A stretch of 64,000 bases of DNA from Sphaerulina vaccinii (lineage: Eukaryota; Ascomycota; Dothideomycetes; Mycosphaerellales; Mycosphaerellaceae), in contig JAKUDP010000004.1 of NCBI GenBank assembly GCA_022570795.1, forward strand, positions 2,451,434 to 2,515,433, in the 5' to 3' direction. The notes beneath the pieces are model-generated. The model was not told the origin of the DNA. It did not search any database and saw only the letters and a list, made by a program, of their open reading frames with translations. This document shows positions 10,910 to 20,937 of the stretch, piece by piece (within the stretch, counting starts at the first letter, position 1; each line of letters starts with the position of its first letter). Both the position numbers and the translations under genes were made by a program.

Positions 10910-11890
10910 ATGTCTAACGGCAGGACTTTCACGCTCAACAATGGAGTCACCATCCCAGCGGTCGGCTTCGGAACTTTCGCCAACGAAGGCTCAAAAGGCG
11001 AGACCTACAAGGCAGTAACTGTCGCCCTCAAGACCGGATACCGCCATCTCGACTGCGCCTGGTTCTACCAAAACGAGGGAGAAGTTGGAGATGCTGTCGC
11101 AGATTTCCTCAAAGATAACACATCCGTGAAGCGTAGCGACATCTTCATCTGCACAAAAGTATGGAACCACCTCCACGAGCCAGAAGAAGTGAAGTGGTCA
11201 CTTCAGAACTCGCTTGAGAAGCTGAAGGTGGACTATGTCGATCTTTTCTTGGTGCACTGGCCGATCGCGGCTGAGAAGGACGAGAAGACGATGCCAAAGT
11301 TGAACGAAAAGGGACAGTACGTGATCAAGGAGGAGTTGACGAAGAACCCACAGCCAACGTGGAGGGCGATGGAAGAGCTGTATGAGGCTGGGAAAGCTAG
11401 AGCTATCGGTGTTTCGAACTGGACGATTCCAGGTTTGAAGGACCTTCTCAGTTGGGCAAAGGTCAAGCCTGCTGTCAACCAGATCGAGATCCATCCTTTC
11501 CTGCCCAACGACGAGCTTGTGAAGTTCTGCTTCGAGAACGATGTGTTGACCGAGGCTTACTCGCCACTCGGATCGCAGAACCAGGTCCCAACTACGGGAG
11601 AGAAGGTCAACACGAATGAGACCTTGAACAAGATCGCTGAGAAGGGCGGAAACTCGCTTGCACAGGTGTTGATCGCTTGGGGCATCCGAAGAGGATACGT
11701 TGTTCTACCAAAGAGCTCGACACCTTCACGAATTGAAAGCAACTTCAAGAGCATTGACTTGAGCGATGAGGATTTCGAGGCTGTGAATGAGGTTGCCAAG
11801 GGTCGCCACACACGCTTCGTGAACATGAAGGGTGACTTCGGATACGACGTGTGGCCCGAGGACAGCAACATTGCCGATGTCCAGAAGTAG
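10910..11890 (+). CDS. Aldo-keto reductase (NADPH-dependent, AKR superfamily)
   Basis: A 326-residue, single-exon (alpha/beta)8 barrel oxidoreductase that reduces aldehydes or ketones with NADPH. The frame extends 13 codons upstream but only to a TTG. The ATG at 10910 lies in a good fungal context and gives MSNGRTFTLNNG. The catalytic tetrad is intact: Asp48 (HLDCAWFY), Tyr53, Lys83 (CTKVWN) and His116 (LVHWP). Signature 2 (MEELYEAGKARAIGVSN) and the cofactor-phosphate motif VLPKSSTPSRIESN are present. The sequence resembles fungal glycerol dehydrogenase or xylose/aldose reductase-like enzymes (AKR3/AKR11-like). I cannot choose the substrate from sequence alone. It is convergent with the next gene, separated by about 660 bases. 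Confidence 0.92.
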   Translation: MSNGRTFTLNNGVTIPAVGFGTFANEGSKGETYKAVTVALKTGYRHLDCAWFYQNEGEVGDAVADFLKDNTSVKRSDIFICTKVWNHLHEPEEVKWSLQNSLEKLKVDYVDLFLVHWPIAAEKDEKTMPKLNEKGQYVIKEELTKNPQPTWRAMEELYEAGKARAIGVSNWTIPGLKDLLSWAKVKPAVNQIEIHPFLPNDELVKFCFENDVLTEAYSPLGSQNQVPTTGEKVNTNETLNKIAEKGGNSLAQVLIAWGIRRGYVVLPKSSTPSRIESNFKSIDLSDEDFEAVNEVAKGRHTRFVNMKGDFGYDVWPEDSNIADVQK

Positions 11891-12552
11891 GACTTCGATT
11901 GATTGCCATATTGGAAGTGGCTGGAAGTGCAGCACACGATGCTGGTTCGAGGAGCTCGAGAGGGCGGAAACAGGCGACTAGCGCGGATAGAGCATTGCGC
12001 GAGATTGGTCCCAGCAAGTGGTCCCATAGCAAGACTATGAATAGCTTAGCAGATACCCTACAGGTGAAATGAGAGTATGCTTGATATCATGGACCATCGT
12101 GAGTGAAGGTACAAACGTCGTGCTGCATCGTAGTGCATGGCCAAGTACCTGGCACATCAGGAGTATGCGATCAGAAGACGGCGGACTATTCCACTTTTCC
12201 TTGAACACGAGAAGTGTACATCGCCCTTTGACTGTACGCCTGGTGAACCTGGGCTTGTTTCCACGAGAGGAGGGCATACAGTTGCATGGTCGTTGACGCT
12301 GCATGGGCGCTCCGTGACCACCATGAATAGCGGAACCGAACAAAAAGGGCAACACATAAGTCTTGCGTGGATTACAGTCAGATCCGTGGAAGCCAGTAGA
12401 TCTGCGATAATTTGTAGCACGTGGGATCAATATCCTAAGCTGCCTCAATCTGTGCTCTGTATGGCCCGACGTCTGTCCATCAATTTCTGTCCGAGTCGTG
12501 GCTGTGCAGATATACTTGCTGGTGGTTATGCCAGCAATATGAGGAGAGCTAA
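11891..12552. other. Convergent intergenic region
   Basis: The 3' flanks of two convergent genes. Frames of up to 173 codons occur on both strands but overlap each other antisense and show no domain, signal peptide or splice-supported continuation. I see no structural RNA. Confidence 0.4.
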
Positions 12553-14082
12553 TCATGCAAAGCTAGGGAAAGGTATGCGTGACGGCTGGTTTATGTCACC
12601 AGCTTCGGCGAGCGACACATTTGCCTTGCGTACGGAGAGCTCACGTTCATGAGCCTCAGTGTATTGTGCGAGTTCAGGAAGATACACATCAATCCTCGTT
12701 CTGACCCACGCGGCTTCTTCGTGTCTGTTTTGCACGGCAAGAATATGCGCACACTTGACAATCCTGTAATGCCACGAACGCTGCAAGGCATCATGTCTCG
12801 CTAAACTATCCCGAAAGTTTGGAGGGCACTTTGCCATATCTTCTGGAAAAAGCACTCGCAGTATTTTGAGCATTGGATCAGCTGAAGGTTTGGTCGGGTG
12901 GACTAGATGCAGGGCAGCAGCATCAATCATCCTGTACGACTCGTGCAATTCCAAGTTTCCCGTATCCTGCCGGCCTTCGAACGCGAAGGTATGAGGCACA
13001 ATGTCTATCAGCTTGTCGAACATTCGCGGGTCCAAAGCGTGGCCTTTCTGCAGCTCAACATCTCCCATTGAATTACTGGATCGTAGACGTCGTGTCAAGA
13101 GTCTGACCAGAAAGGAAGAAGTGTTGCCAAGTGGCAACCAAGCCATGTGATTCCAGGTACTTGCGTTTCGTGAATTATCGACATTTGACGTGCGGAGCTC
13201 GAACGCAGTGAAAAATTTGGGCAGTGCATTCTCCAACTTGTTTGCGTGAAGCGTGTGTACTCGTCCAGATGAGTCGTAACGCCAGGGCACACATACTTGG
13301 GTGTTAGTGAAAGCACTGAGGACATGTCCGCGCCACCGATATCTGTAAAGCATTTTCTTTGTAACGCTGTAGTTTGTGTTCCTTGGAGCACCTTCTGGAG
13401 CGTCAGGAGCCTGCACATCGAGCTTCATCCACTGCCAAATCTTGTCCTCGCGGCCTTCTCGGGCGAGGAAGAAAACCAAAAGGTCGATGAACTGAACGTT
13501 GTCTGCATAATCCGCGGATGCATATTTGCCACTCTCTAGGAGCCAGATGAAGACTCTCCGTCCAGGCTGAAGCTCTTCCAACAGCTTCGGTTTACGCGCA
13601 TCGGGAACTGAGTCGTACTCCTTCTTGACGTTCTCCATACAAAGCTCAGCAACGCGAACAGAAGCTGCACCTTCACGTTCATACTCTTCGAGCAGTTCGA
13701 TCGGATCTCTGTAAGGATTCTTTTGAAGCTCAACCTTCGCACTACCATAGCCCTTTGCACCTCTAACCAGTAATGGATTCGTCAGAACTGATGCCATATG
13801 TTTCTGAGCAAAAACAGCTGACGAATGTATGCTGTTGTTATTGATCTGCGATGGCGAGGCATTTGCCTCGTAGCGTTTCTTCCTGTCATCCTGAATGCTG
13901 GTCGGATGTGCCGCGTCCAAATGTCTTCGAAACGAGCTTGTCAGGGCTGTCAAGAGCCGTTTCGACTCATTGGTGGTCAAGGGCGCATTGCCATTGGGAT
14001 GAATCTTGTCCGCGAGACTCTTGAGACCTTGCACGACGCCAGTTTTCTTCATTCTCCTGGCATGGGTGTGGCGAGCAAACAT
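12553..14082 (-). CDS. Fungal-specific conserved protein of unknown function
   Basis: A long frame of 509 residues from the first ATG (14082, MFARHTHARRMKK). The frame stays open 5' of that ATG through a GTG (14118) to a stop near 14205. There is a branch-point-like CTTAAC about 14175 and acceptor-like CAG trinucleotides just after it, so a short upstream exon with the real start is possible. The protein is soluble-looking, with basic N-terminal residues (RHTHARRMKK) and segments such as GRRVFIWLLESG, LLVFFLAREGREDKIWQWM and WRYDSSGRVHTLHANK. It may be mitochondrial, because the helical organisation and tryptophan-rich motifs recall PPR-like mitochondrial expression factors, but I cannot identify repeats. 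It is divergent from DEF1. Confidence 0.65.
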   Translation of the reverse strand: MFARHTHARRMKKTGVVQGLKSLADKIHPNGNAPLTTNESKRLLTALTSSFRRHLDAAHPTSIQDDRKKRYEANASPSQINNNSIHSSAVFAQKHMASVLTNPLLVRGAKGYGSAKVELQKNPYRDPIELLEEYEREGAASVRVAELCMENVKKEYDSVPDARKPKLLEELQPGRRVFIWLLESGKYASADYADNVQFIDLLVFFLAREGREDKIWQWMKLDVQAPDAPEGAPRNTNYSVTKKMLYRYRWRGHVLSAFTNTQVCVPWRYDSSGRVHTLHANKLENALPKFFTAFELRTSNVDNSRNASTWNHMAWLPLGNTSSFLVRLLTRRLRSSNSMGDVELQKGHALDPRMFDKLIDIVPHTFAFEGRQDTGNLELHESYRMIDAAALHLVHPTKPSADPMLKILRVLFPEDMAKCPPNFRDSLARHDALQRSWHYRIVKCAHILAVQNRHEEAAWVRTRIDVYLPELAQYTEAHERELSVRKANVSLAEAGDINQPSRIPFPSFA

Positions 14083-14544
14083 GATCAGATGGTTGAAGAC
14101 ACCATCTGCATCGCTCACGGGACTTCTGTGATGACCCAGCTGATTGATATAGCTTGTCGCGTTGATACATGTCGTTAAGCAGAAGCAAATAGAGTTTTGA
14201 GAAGGTCACCACCCCTGCATAGCTGCGTCTTCTTGGCAAGAGCGAACAAGAACAACGCGACCTTGAACGCTTCACTGCTTCAATATCCACATCCAAAGCC
14301 ACTTGCTGCGTTCTCCATCACTCTCATCCAAGGGTCGCAAGACACTGACGCTTTGCGCTCTTCTATTTAATTAGGTCTCCGGACATTGGCTCAGCGCAGC
14401 CTTCGTTGTCCACCGAGACCTCTTTCACGCTTTCTGCCAGCAGCAGCAGCAGCCTTGCATCGGCCACGGCATCGTACGAACCACGAACGGCACACCTCAT
14501 CTCCAGATTCCTTCTGCGAATCACATATCACATCCACAATCACA
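14083..14544. promoter_or_regulatory. Divergent promoter region upstream of DEF1
   Basis: Intergenic stretch between the minus-strand conserved gene and plus-strand DEF1. It includes a local AT-rich core (TTCTATTTAATTAGG, about 14361-14375) that could position DEF1 transcription. The open frame that continues upstream of the DEF1 ATG to 14386 has only a TTG at its head and is probably 5' leader. The left part may contain an unrecognised first exon of the minus-strand gene. Confidence 0.4.
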
Positions 14545-17500
14545 ATGTCGGAAGGCGAAGGTAGATCTGTCCCTTCGAGGGGCAGAAGCTCTGTTAGAGG
14601 AGGAAGAGGTGGCATCAGCCGCGGTGGTCCTCGCGGTGGCAGAAAGGTTAATGGCACAGCGAACGACGCAGCGGCGATTGAAGAGTCACTGGAAGATCAG
14701 GGCGAGATCGGCGAATTGAAGAAGAAGTACTCTTCACAGCTATCCGTGATCAGGGATATATACCCAGACTGGACCGATACCGACCTTGTGTTGGCTCTCG
14801 AAGAGGCTGGTGGCGACGCTGACGCGGCTGTCGACAAGATCTCGCAGGGCGCAATCTCACAATTCGCAGAGGTGAAGAAGCCCAAGGATCGCGCTCGCTC
14901 AAAGGTTCCCGCCGAGCCGACAACTGCAGGCGCTTCTGATCGACCTCCATTCAGCACTAGGGGTGCGCGTGGCAGAGGCGGCTTCGAAGGTGCACGCGGT
15001 GGTCGTGGTCGCGCTGTAGACCGTGGCAGAGGTGGATTCCGTGGCGGTCGAGGTGGTCACGCGACCACGAATGGAGTCGACAAAGATGCCAGCGCCGCTT
15101 CTGTACCCACTACGGAGTCGAGCGCATGGGATACGTCAGCATCTACTGAGGCCGCTGGAGCATGGGATAACACACCGGCAGAGCCAATCAAGAACACCGC
15201 GGATAGTGGCGATGGAGTCTTGGGCACGGTCACTGCGATTGACCCTCCGCTCGCTGCCAGCACTCAACCAGCAAAAAGCAGTATCGTAGAGCAGGGTGGA
15301 GCGAAGAAGAGCTGGGCGAGCATGTTTGCGAAGCCAAAGGCTGCGCCCGCACCTGTTCCACAGAAGCAGATACTCACCAGACAGCCTCAGCCTGTAGAGC
15401 TGGATGCAACTGAGCAAGCGCTTCCAGAGCCGGCTCAAGCTGCCACAGAGTTCGCGGAGGAGACTACGGCAGAGCTAGAGGAAGTTGCAGAGGCTGCTGC
15501 TCCGATTGAGCCACAGTCGGTGGAGTCTGCCGCGATTGCAGAGACCGCGACTGCCCCTGTACAGCACCCAGCAACATCAGAGTCTGAAGGTCTCACACTA
15601 ACACCGTCTAAGGATCCATTGACTGAAGAGAACGTTGAACATCTGCCAGACGAGTCTAATCCACCTGCCACGCAGACTGTAGCCAGCACGGCCGGCTCCA
15701 TCGATCCACGAAACCTGACACCCGCTCCGACCCAGCAGGCACCAATCGGTAGACCGCCAGTTGGAGGGTACGCCACTGTTGCAGCTCGTTCCTTGACTGG
15801 AGCTGGTGGCAGGAGCGCATCTTTCCAGCGCCGAGTACAAGAGCAACAGGAGGCGGTGGTTATGCCAGGACACAATGCAGTAGACAGAGCTGCGGTGCAG
15901 TTCGGCAGCATGGGCTTGAACGGCGAAGCCGGTCCAGACGTCGACGAAGAGCGAGAAGAGCCAGAGACTCGACACGCTCCGCAACACTCTCCTCCTGCGC
16001 AACCACGCACTTCACTTCCACCCGCTCCCCGCCAGGCTTCTGCGACGCAGGAGCCGGTGCTGCCCGAAGCACAAGCTCAAGCACCAGTCCAAGCTCAACC
16101 CACGCCAAAGCAGGCTCCAGGTCTTCCTCCCGCATCAGTACAGAACCAGCAACAGATTCAAGATCCTTCACTCGGACAGGCTCCTTCACTCGGACAGGCT
16201 CCTTCGCAGGACCAACAATACCATCAGGGATACAATCAATATGGCCGAAGCTATGGTCAGCCTCAGAGCCTTCCTGGCGGACAACAGGACAATGGTGCGC
16301 AGCAGCAGCAGAAGCCATACGACCCATTCAGCCATCAAGCACAACATTCACAATACGATCAGTACGGCCAACCACAGCAGCATCATCAACAAGCGCAGCA
16401 TCAGTCTGGGTTTGGTGGGCTGTCGTCTGCACCCGGCGACTTCTCATCGTACTACACCAGCGATGCCCCACGTAATAACAACTACCAGCAGTACTATGGC
16501 GGCTCTTACGGCGCCGGCCAGGACTCGAGGCAGCAGGCTGGACAACCTCAGTCTCATGACCCCACGATCGGGCAGCAACGCTCCGCGAGTGGTTACGGTG
16601 CGGGAGCGAGTGATAACGCTTTTGCATCCCAAGGTCATCAGCAGGCACAGTCGCGCTTTGCTGAAGCACCAGGATCTGGCCACAATACGCCAAACCCAGT
16701 CGCCGCCAGTCAGCAACAGCCCTCGCAGTCGGCTCAAGGTCAGCAATCGCTGCATCAGCAGCAGCAACCAAGTCACGGAATCCCTCATGGCGGCTTCCCC
16801 AGCCAACAAGCAGCTGCCGCAGCCGGGTATCCATACGGTCATCCGTATTATCCTAGTGCGTACCCACAAGCTTACGCCAACCAGTTCCAAGGCTACGGAC
16901 AACAGTATGGAGGTGGATCTGGATATGGTGCAGCTCAGGGAGGATATCAAGGCAAGCAGCAGCAGCAATCGCAGCCGCAAGCCAGCAGCTACGGCGCTCC
17001 ACACAGTTATGGATCCTCATACGACCAGCACTCGTCCTCGCCTGCGAATGTGCATGCATACGGTCAAAACCAGCGCAGCGCTAGTGGCATGGGCGCTTCA
17101 CTTGGAGGTCTTGATGAATATGGTCGCAGCTCTGCTCAGCCTGGTTCACACCAGCAAAGCAGTGGCTTTGGAGGCACTCACGATCCATTCGCACGCTCGA
17201 CTTCTGGGTTTGGTGCTCAGAGCGGATACGGACAGCAAAACATCAGTGGACAGGAGGATTCACTGAAGGCATTTGACAATGCCAAGAGTGGCCCATCGCC
17301 ATCCTTGGGACAACCAGGTCGCCCAGGCTCTGCCGCCAACAGTGCTGTCGGAAACGCTCAATCAGGTCTGCCACCGCCACAGCAAGCTCAGCATGCTGGC
17401 TTTGGTGGAGGATATCCAGGTTTCCAAGGTCAAGGTTCTTACAACTCTCTTGGAGGACTCGGCGGTCACCAAGCCCAGCAAGGGCAACAAGGCCAGCAGA

Positions 17501-17595
17501 GCTACGGCTATGGAGGAGGATTCAACCAGACGTACGGCGGTTATGGCCAGCAGACTAGAGGTGGCTGGGGACAGAACTACACCTCACAGCAGTAG
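14545..17595 (+). CDS. DEF1: RNA polymerase II degradation factor 1 (DEF1)
   Basis: A 1016-residue, single-exon protein. In yeast, Def1 binds stalled RNA polymerase II and recruits the Elongin-Cullin E3 ligase for Rpb1 ubiquitination. The N-terminal region is RGG-rich (RGGRGGISRGGPRGGRK). A CUE ubiquitin-binding domain spans about residues 58-105 (LKKKYSSQLSVIRDIYPDWTD, then LVLALEEAGGDADAAVDKI). A second RGG patch (RGARGRGGFEGARGGRGR) follows. The central part is Ala/Pro/Glu-rich. From about residue 540 to the end the protein is Gln/Ser/Gly/Tyr-rich with many QQ and YGQ repeats, a prion-like low-complexity tail. Yeast Def1 is proteolytically processed inside its Q-rich part before entering the nucleus. 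Whether that applies here is inference. The ATG is preceded by an A-rich leader (ATCACAATG). Confidence 0.9.
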   Translation: MSEGEGRSVPSRGRSSVRGGRGGISRGGPRGGRKVNGTANDAAAIEESLEDQGEIGELKKKYSSQLSVIRDIYPDWTDTDLVLALEEAGGDADAAVDKISQGAISQFAEVKKPKDRARSKVPAEPTTAGASDRPPFSTRGARGRGGFEGARGGRGRAVDRGRGGFRGGRGGHATTNGVDKDASAASVPTTESSAWDTSASTEAAGAWDNTPAEPIKNTADSGDGVLGTVTAIDPPLAASTQPAKSSIVEQGGAKKSWASMFAKPKAAPAPVPQKQILTRQPQPVELDATEQALPEPAQAATEFAEETTAELEEVAEAAAPIEPQSVESAAIAETATAPVQHPATSESEGLTLTPSKDPLTEENVEHLPDESNPPATQTVASTAGSIDPRNLTPAPTQQAPIGRPPVGGYATVAARSLTGAGGRSASFQRRVQEQQEAVVMPGHNAVDRAAVQFGSMGLNGEAGPDVDEEREEPETRHAPQHSPPAQPRTSLPPAPRQASATQEPVLPEAQAQAPVQAQPTPKQAPGLPPASVQNQQQIQDPSLGQAPSLGQAPSQDQQYHQGYNQYGRSYGQPQSLPGGQQDNGAQQQQKPYDPFSHQAQHSQYDQYGQPQQHHQQAQHQSGFGGLSSAPGDFSSYYTSDAPRNNNYQQYYGGSYGAGQDSRQQAGQPQSHDPTIGQQRSASGYGAGASDNAFASQGHQQAQSRFAEAPGSGHNTPNPVAASQQQPSQSAQGQQSLHQQQQPSHGIPHGGFPSQQAAAAAGYPYGHPYYPSAYPQAYANQFQGYGQQYGGGSGYGAAQGGYQGKQQQQSQPQASSYGAPHSYGSSYDQHSSSPANVHAYGQNQRSASGMGASLGGLDEYGRSSAQPGSHQQSSGFGGTHDPFARSTSGFGAQSGYGQQNISGQEDSLKAFDNAKSGPSPSLGQPGRPGSAANSAVGNAQSGLPPPQQAQHAGFGGGYPGFQGQGSYNSLGGLGGHQAQQGQQGQQSYGYGGGFNQTYGGYGQQTRGGWGQNYTSQQ

Positions 17596-18405
17596 GATGC
17601 CAAGCTGCCGTTCCATTTCAACCCCAATGATCCCTCAGGCGACAAATATTTTCGACAAATTGAACGTGAGCGTGTGGAGCGTGAGCACGAGCGTGAGCGT
17701 GTTCAGCGTTTGCAGCAGATGGCGGAGAACGCTGAACCCGATTATCCAATCTACCAAAAGGAGCCACAAGGAGAGCGCAAGCGGAAGAATAAGGGCTCGA
17801 AAGGATGATCAAACCTGTACGATATTACCACGACACCCTTTTGCAACATTCGACTCTTTCACAATCATTGCTTGCGATTCATCGGCGTACGGGACACGAA
17901 AGATTGGGAGGCATCTTCTCAGCGAAAAGCTGGAATAGCACGACTTTTGAAAACAAATGACTACATAGCTGAATATCAATCGCTGCATAGCAGTTATCTG
18001 ATCATCTTGAGACAACTTTGCCTACTAACACTGATCAAGTCGAGCTCATCTCCATCAACCAGCAAGTGCCAGGTTATTGTGTTCCTAGACAGAGCTCATT
18101 GCCCTTCATCTACAGGCCTAGATCCACATTTGATCGCATGCTGCCATACCATACCCTCATCGACCACGTGATGCTCGGACCTACCTCAACTCTTAGACGC
18201 GTGCTGTTGCGTGCCAGGAACAAACCATACTATGTCATAGCCACTACTTGTCTGTCGTCAGCTTCAGCCAGATAAGTGCGATACTCGTGCCTGCAATGCC
18301 AGTTCCGTATGAAGTGTCCTTGTACTCGTAAGCAGTTCCACTTTCCATCTTCATCTTCTTTCCCTTCTCTTCTCTTCCATTACCAACAGCAAAACCGCAA
18401 CCATC
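17596..18405. other. Intergenic region
   Basis: 3' flank of DEF1 and promoter of the membrane protein gene. A short GTGAGCGTGTGGAGCGTGAG-type repeat (about 17666-17700, units of GAGCGTG) lies in the presumed 3' UTR. In one frame it would encode a charged Arg/Glu stretch, but no start or splice supports coding. A CT-rich tract (TTTCCCTTCTCTTCTCTTCC, about 18359-18378) sits just before the next ATG. Confidence 0.4.
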
Positions 18406-19446
18406 ATGCCTTCGCAGCGAGACTTCAAGCCCAAACCCAAGGACTCTGGCATCGACAAGAAACTCATCCCGACACCCTTCGTCAAAGCGCCTTCGTCTCT
18501 CGCTCCCTTCCTCGAACGTCTCGATCCGAAACTCGTCCATATTACACATATCGATCGCACGAAATCTTCTGTGAAGAAGAATATCTTTCTCATACCTGTA
18601 CTGCTCAATTCTACGATTGCTGCGTTGTTGCTTTGGAGGTTGTGGTATGCTTTGCCTAAGTACTGGATTCTGGCGCAGACGATTTTGGGATATGTGACGA
18701 GTGCTACGGTTGATGTGGAGAGGAGTACGAGGAAGCAGCAGATATGGATTCTGTTGAAGAGGACACTCATGATGGCGTTTGATTTCCTGTTGTTCAGATT
18801 CGTGGGACCGTGGCCGCTGACGTTCTTCTTTGAACAACCTGCCAATCCTTGCTCGTATCGTTGGAAGGTGGGATTCAAGGATAAGGAGGTTGTGGTGAGA
18901 GTTAGTAGGAATTGGTCTACAGACGACTTGATGCAAGGTGTCAGACAAGGCGAAGAGAACGCTTTCTTCAAGACGAGGATATTACCGGCCATCAATGCAG
19001 AGGAGATGAGGAAAACTGGGTATCTCATGATGAATGAGAGTTGGGATTTGGAGTTTGAGCTCATGCTGGATGCGCATACTCTTATCAAACAGAAGGAGTT
19101 GAGAGAGGAAGATGTGGATAAGGTCGTTTTTGCGTATATGGATGAAGGGAATGGATGGGTTATGTGGAAGTGGGAGGATGAGGATGTTATTGAAGGGAGG
19201 AGAAAGAAGGTCGTGCTATTCAAGGAGGTTCTGACGAAGCTTGGGAAGGAGTCGTTGTTCTGGAGATGGACAGAGATTGTGGAAGAGGAGAGGGACGCTG
19301 ATGGAGGATTCACAGCGAAGAGACAAGAGAGGGTTGTTGAGAGGGTGAAGAGTGAGTTTCAGAAGGAGGGAGTGGATTTTGAGGAAATTGTGAGAGGTAT
19401 TGGTGGTTTGGATGAGGTGCCTGCTGCTGCCGCTGCTTCGAAGTAG
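18406..19446 (+). CDS. Conserved fungal membrane protein of unknown function
   Basis: A 346-residue, single-exon protein. The soluble N-terminus (MPSQRDFKPKPKDSG) is followed by hydrophobic segments at about residues 60-85 (NIFLIPVLLNSTIAALLLW, WYALPKYWILAQTILGYV) and about 117-140 (MMAFDFLLFRFVGPWPLTFFF), so two or three membrane spans. The C-terminal two thirds is soluble and charged (WKVGFKDKEVVVRVSRNW, VMWKWEDEDVIEGRRKK). The segment LAPFLERLDPKLVHITHIDR is a pattern I associate with an uncharacterised family widespread in Pezizomycotina. No enzymatic motif is visible. ER or mitochondrial location is possible but not shown. The start is the first ATG after a CT-rich leader. Confidence 0.7.
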   Translation: MPSQRDFKPKPKDSGIDKKLIPTPFVKAPSSLAPFLERLDPKLVHITHIDRTKSSVKKNIFLIPVLLNSTIAALLLWRLWYALPKYWILAQTILGYVTSATVDVERSTRKQQIWILLKRTLMMAFDFLLFRFVGPWPLTFFFEQPANPCSYRWKVGFKDKEVVVRVSRNWSTDDLMQGVRQGEENAFFKTRILPAINAEEMRKTGYLMMNESWDLEFELMLDAHTLIKQKELREEDVDKVVFAYMDEGNGWVMWKWEDEDVIEGRRKKVVLFKEVLTKLGKESLFWRWTEIVEEERDADGGFTAKRQERVVERVKSEFQKEGVDFEEIVRGIGGLDEVPAAAAASK

Positions 19447-19722
19447 AAGCTATTGGCATGCTCTAGCCCTCACGCACAGGCACGCCCACTTAGTCTCTGG
19501 CTAAGACTGTACCCTGGTTCCGATGCCCTGGCGCTCCTTGTGGCGGCTTCCTCGTAGTACGTCCGATGTGTACGCAACTAACATGCACTCTCTCAGCGAC
19601 CTTGGAAGTCTCCGTTCCTGGAACGAATGCTCATCCGGTCCCTCGGCTGCTGACAGACTCGCGAGATCAAGGCCGCCGATGTTCCAAGCAGCTACAAAGC
19701 CTGAATGGCAGAGCGTATGGTC

Positions 19723-20436
19723 TCATGCCAGCTGTGGCGCCATCACAAACCAATCGCGATCATAGGATCTGCCGCTGCCCATCGCATCGCATCCGTCAAT
19801 GTTCTGCCACTCCCTTGGCTCCTGTGAGTGGTCTGCGAATGACAACTCATAGAACGTCCACTGCTCGCCCTTTATAACCCTGGAACTGAGCTTCACCTTG
19901 CCGTCCGCTAGCCCGACGAATGCCTCCATAGTCCCATTACGCCTGTCAACCTGGAATCTCATCTCTACCAGGAAATCGCTCAGCCTATGAAACTCATCGG
20001 TAAACTCCCTAAGTTTGCCAGCGCCGTCCGTGAGCAGAACATGGACACACTGCATCCTCTCTGGATGCTGCCTAGGCATTGAACTTGCTTGCTTCCGCAT
20101 GATCTTTGCGTCCTCGTATCGCCCTGTTACTTCAAATCGATTGTCACCATAGAAAAGCGGGAGCGCTTCGCTCCGCAACAGACGACAGGTTCGTGTGATG
20201 GATGGCTGCGTCCAGAGCTCGAAGTTTGTGCGGCAGATGGTATGGTCCCAATCGATCATTTTTTGCGAGATCTGGTCTTCCTCCTTGATGAGTACGGTGA
20301 ATCCGAGGACGCGAACAACAAGCTCCAGTGGCAAATCGAGAAGGCGGAAGTGTTCTTGATCGGCGACGGCTCCATCTTGTGGCGGTGGGGAGGTCTGGAA
20401 ATGAGCATTCTCACCAACTCTTGCAGTTGCTCTGCT
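19723..20436 (-). pseudogene. F-box-like paralogue, family 1, without a usable start codon
   Basis: The frame is open from just inside a TGA at 20439..20437 to the stop at 19723. It contains the family core HFRLLDLPLELVVRVLGF followed by SITRTCRLLRSEALPLFYGDN, which aligns with paralogues at 20938-21648 and 22152-22904. No ATG precedes the F-box-like motif in this frame. The only nearby ATG (20403) is in another frame, and I could not find a splice join that restores the phase. Either a short 5' exon is missed or the 5' end is broken. The C-terminal 100 residues (for example FTDEFHRLSDFLVEMRF, WTFYELSFADHSQ) look intact. Called a probable pseudogene with modest confidence. Confidence 0.55.
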
Positions 20437-20937
20437 TCATATCCAGGAGGAACGAGAAGCACATCGACTGCATGTTAGAGCCGCGGGTGTGCTCTAGACA
20501 TTCGTGCGCTTCACAGACGACGATCTACAGGGAGTTGGCTAGCAGACTGCAAAGCGAGCCTGTGCCGGACTCTCTCACAAAGAAAAGAAGAATGTGCAAT
20601 CATCGAAAGAGTGTCATACATTGCAGTCCGGCTAGACTGTAGCAGCTGCTGTCAACGTGTCTGGCGCGAGATCGAATCGACAGCCATATACCTCCGGCTA
20701 CAGATCGTGGAGCATATACGACACAAAGCCTTTACTATACTACATCGCTCGCCGCCTTGCTGCATCGTAGCCGTGAAATTTCGGTATCTTCGCAGGCTTC
20801 ACTTCGATCCTGCAGATGCTGACGGTCGACTCCCTCCTCGTATTGGCACCTCTTACAATCCTGCTCGCCTACACCTCGAAGCGCATTTGCTCTGGTCGTC
20901 GTGGACATCCGCCTGGCAATTTGTATCGAGACCACAA
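20437..20937. other. Intergenic region between F-box-like paralogues
   Basis: About 500 bases between two same-strand paralogues, expected to hold the promoter of the 19.7 kb copy. An in-frame peptide just upstream of that copy (GYEAEQLQELV, near 20420-20450) looks coding-like and may be a remnant of its lost N-terminus in a shifted frame. Otherwise I see nothing. Confidence 0.35.

Noticed and set aside
16241..17266. 341-codon frame inside DEF1
   Set aside because: Shadow of the Gln-rich DEF1 tail. Repetitive CAG-type codons keep other frames open.
18351..19313. 320-codon minus-strand frame opposite the membrane protein gene
   Set aside because: Antisense shadow. Ser/Leu-rich translation without structure, while the plus strand has membrane helices and a good start.
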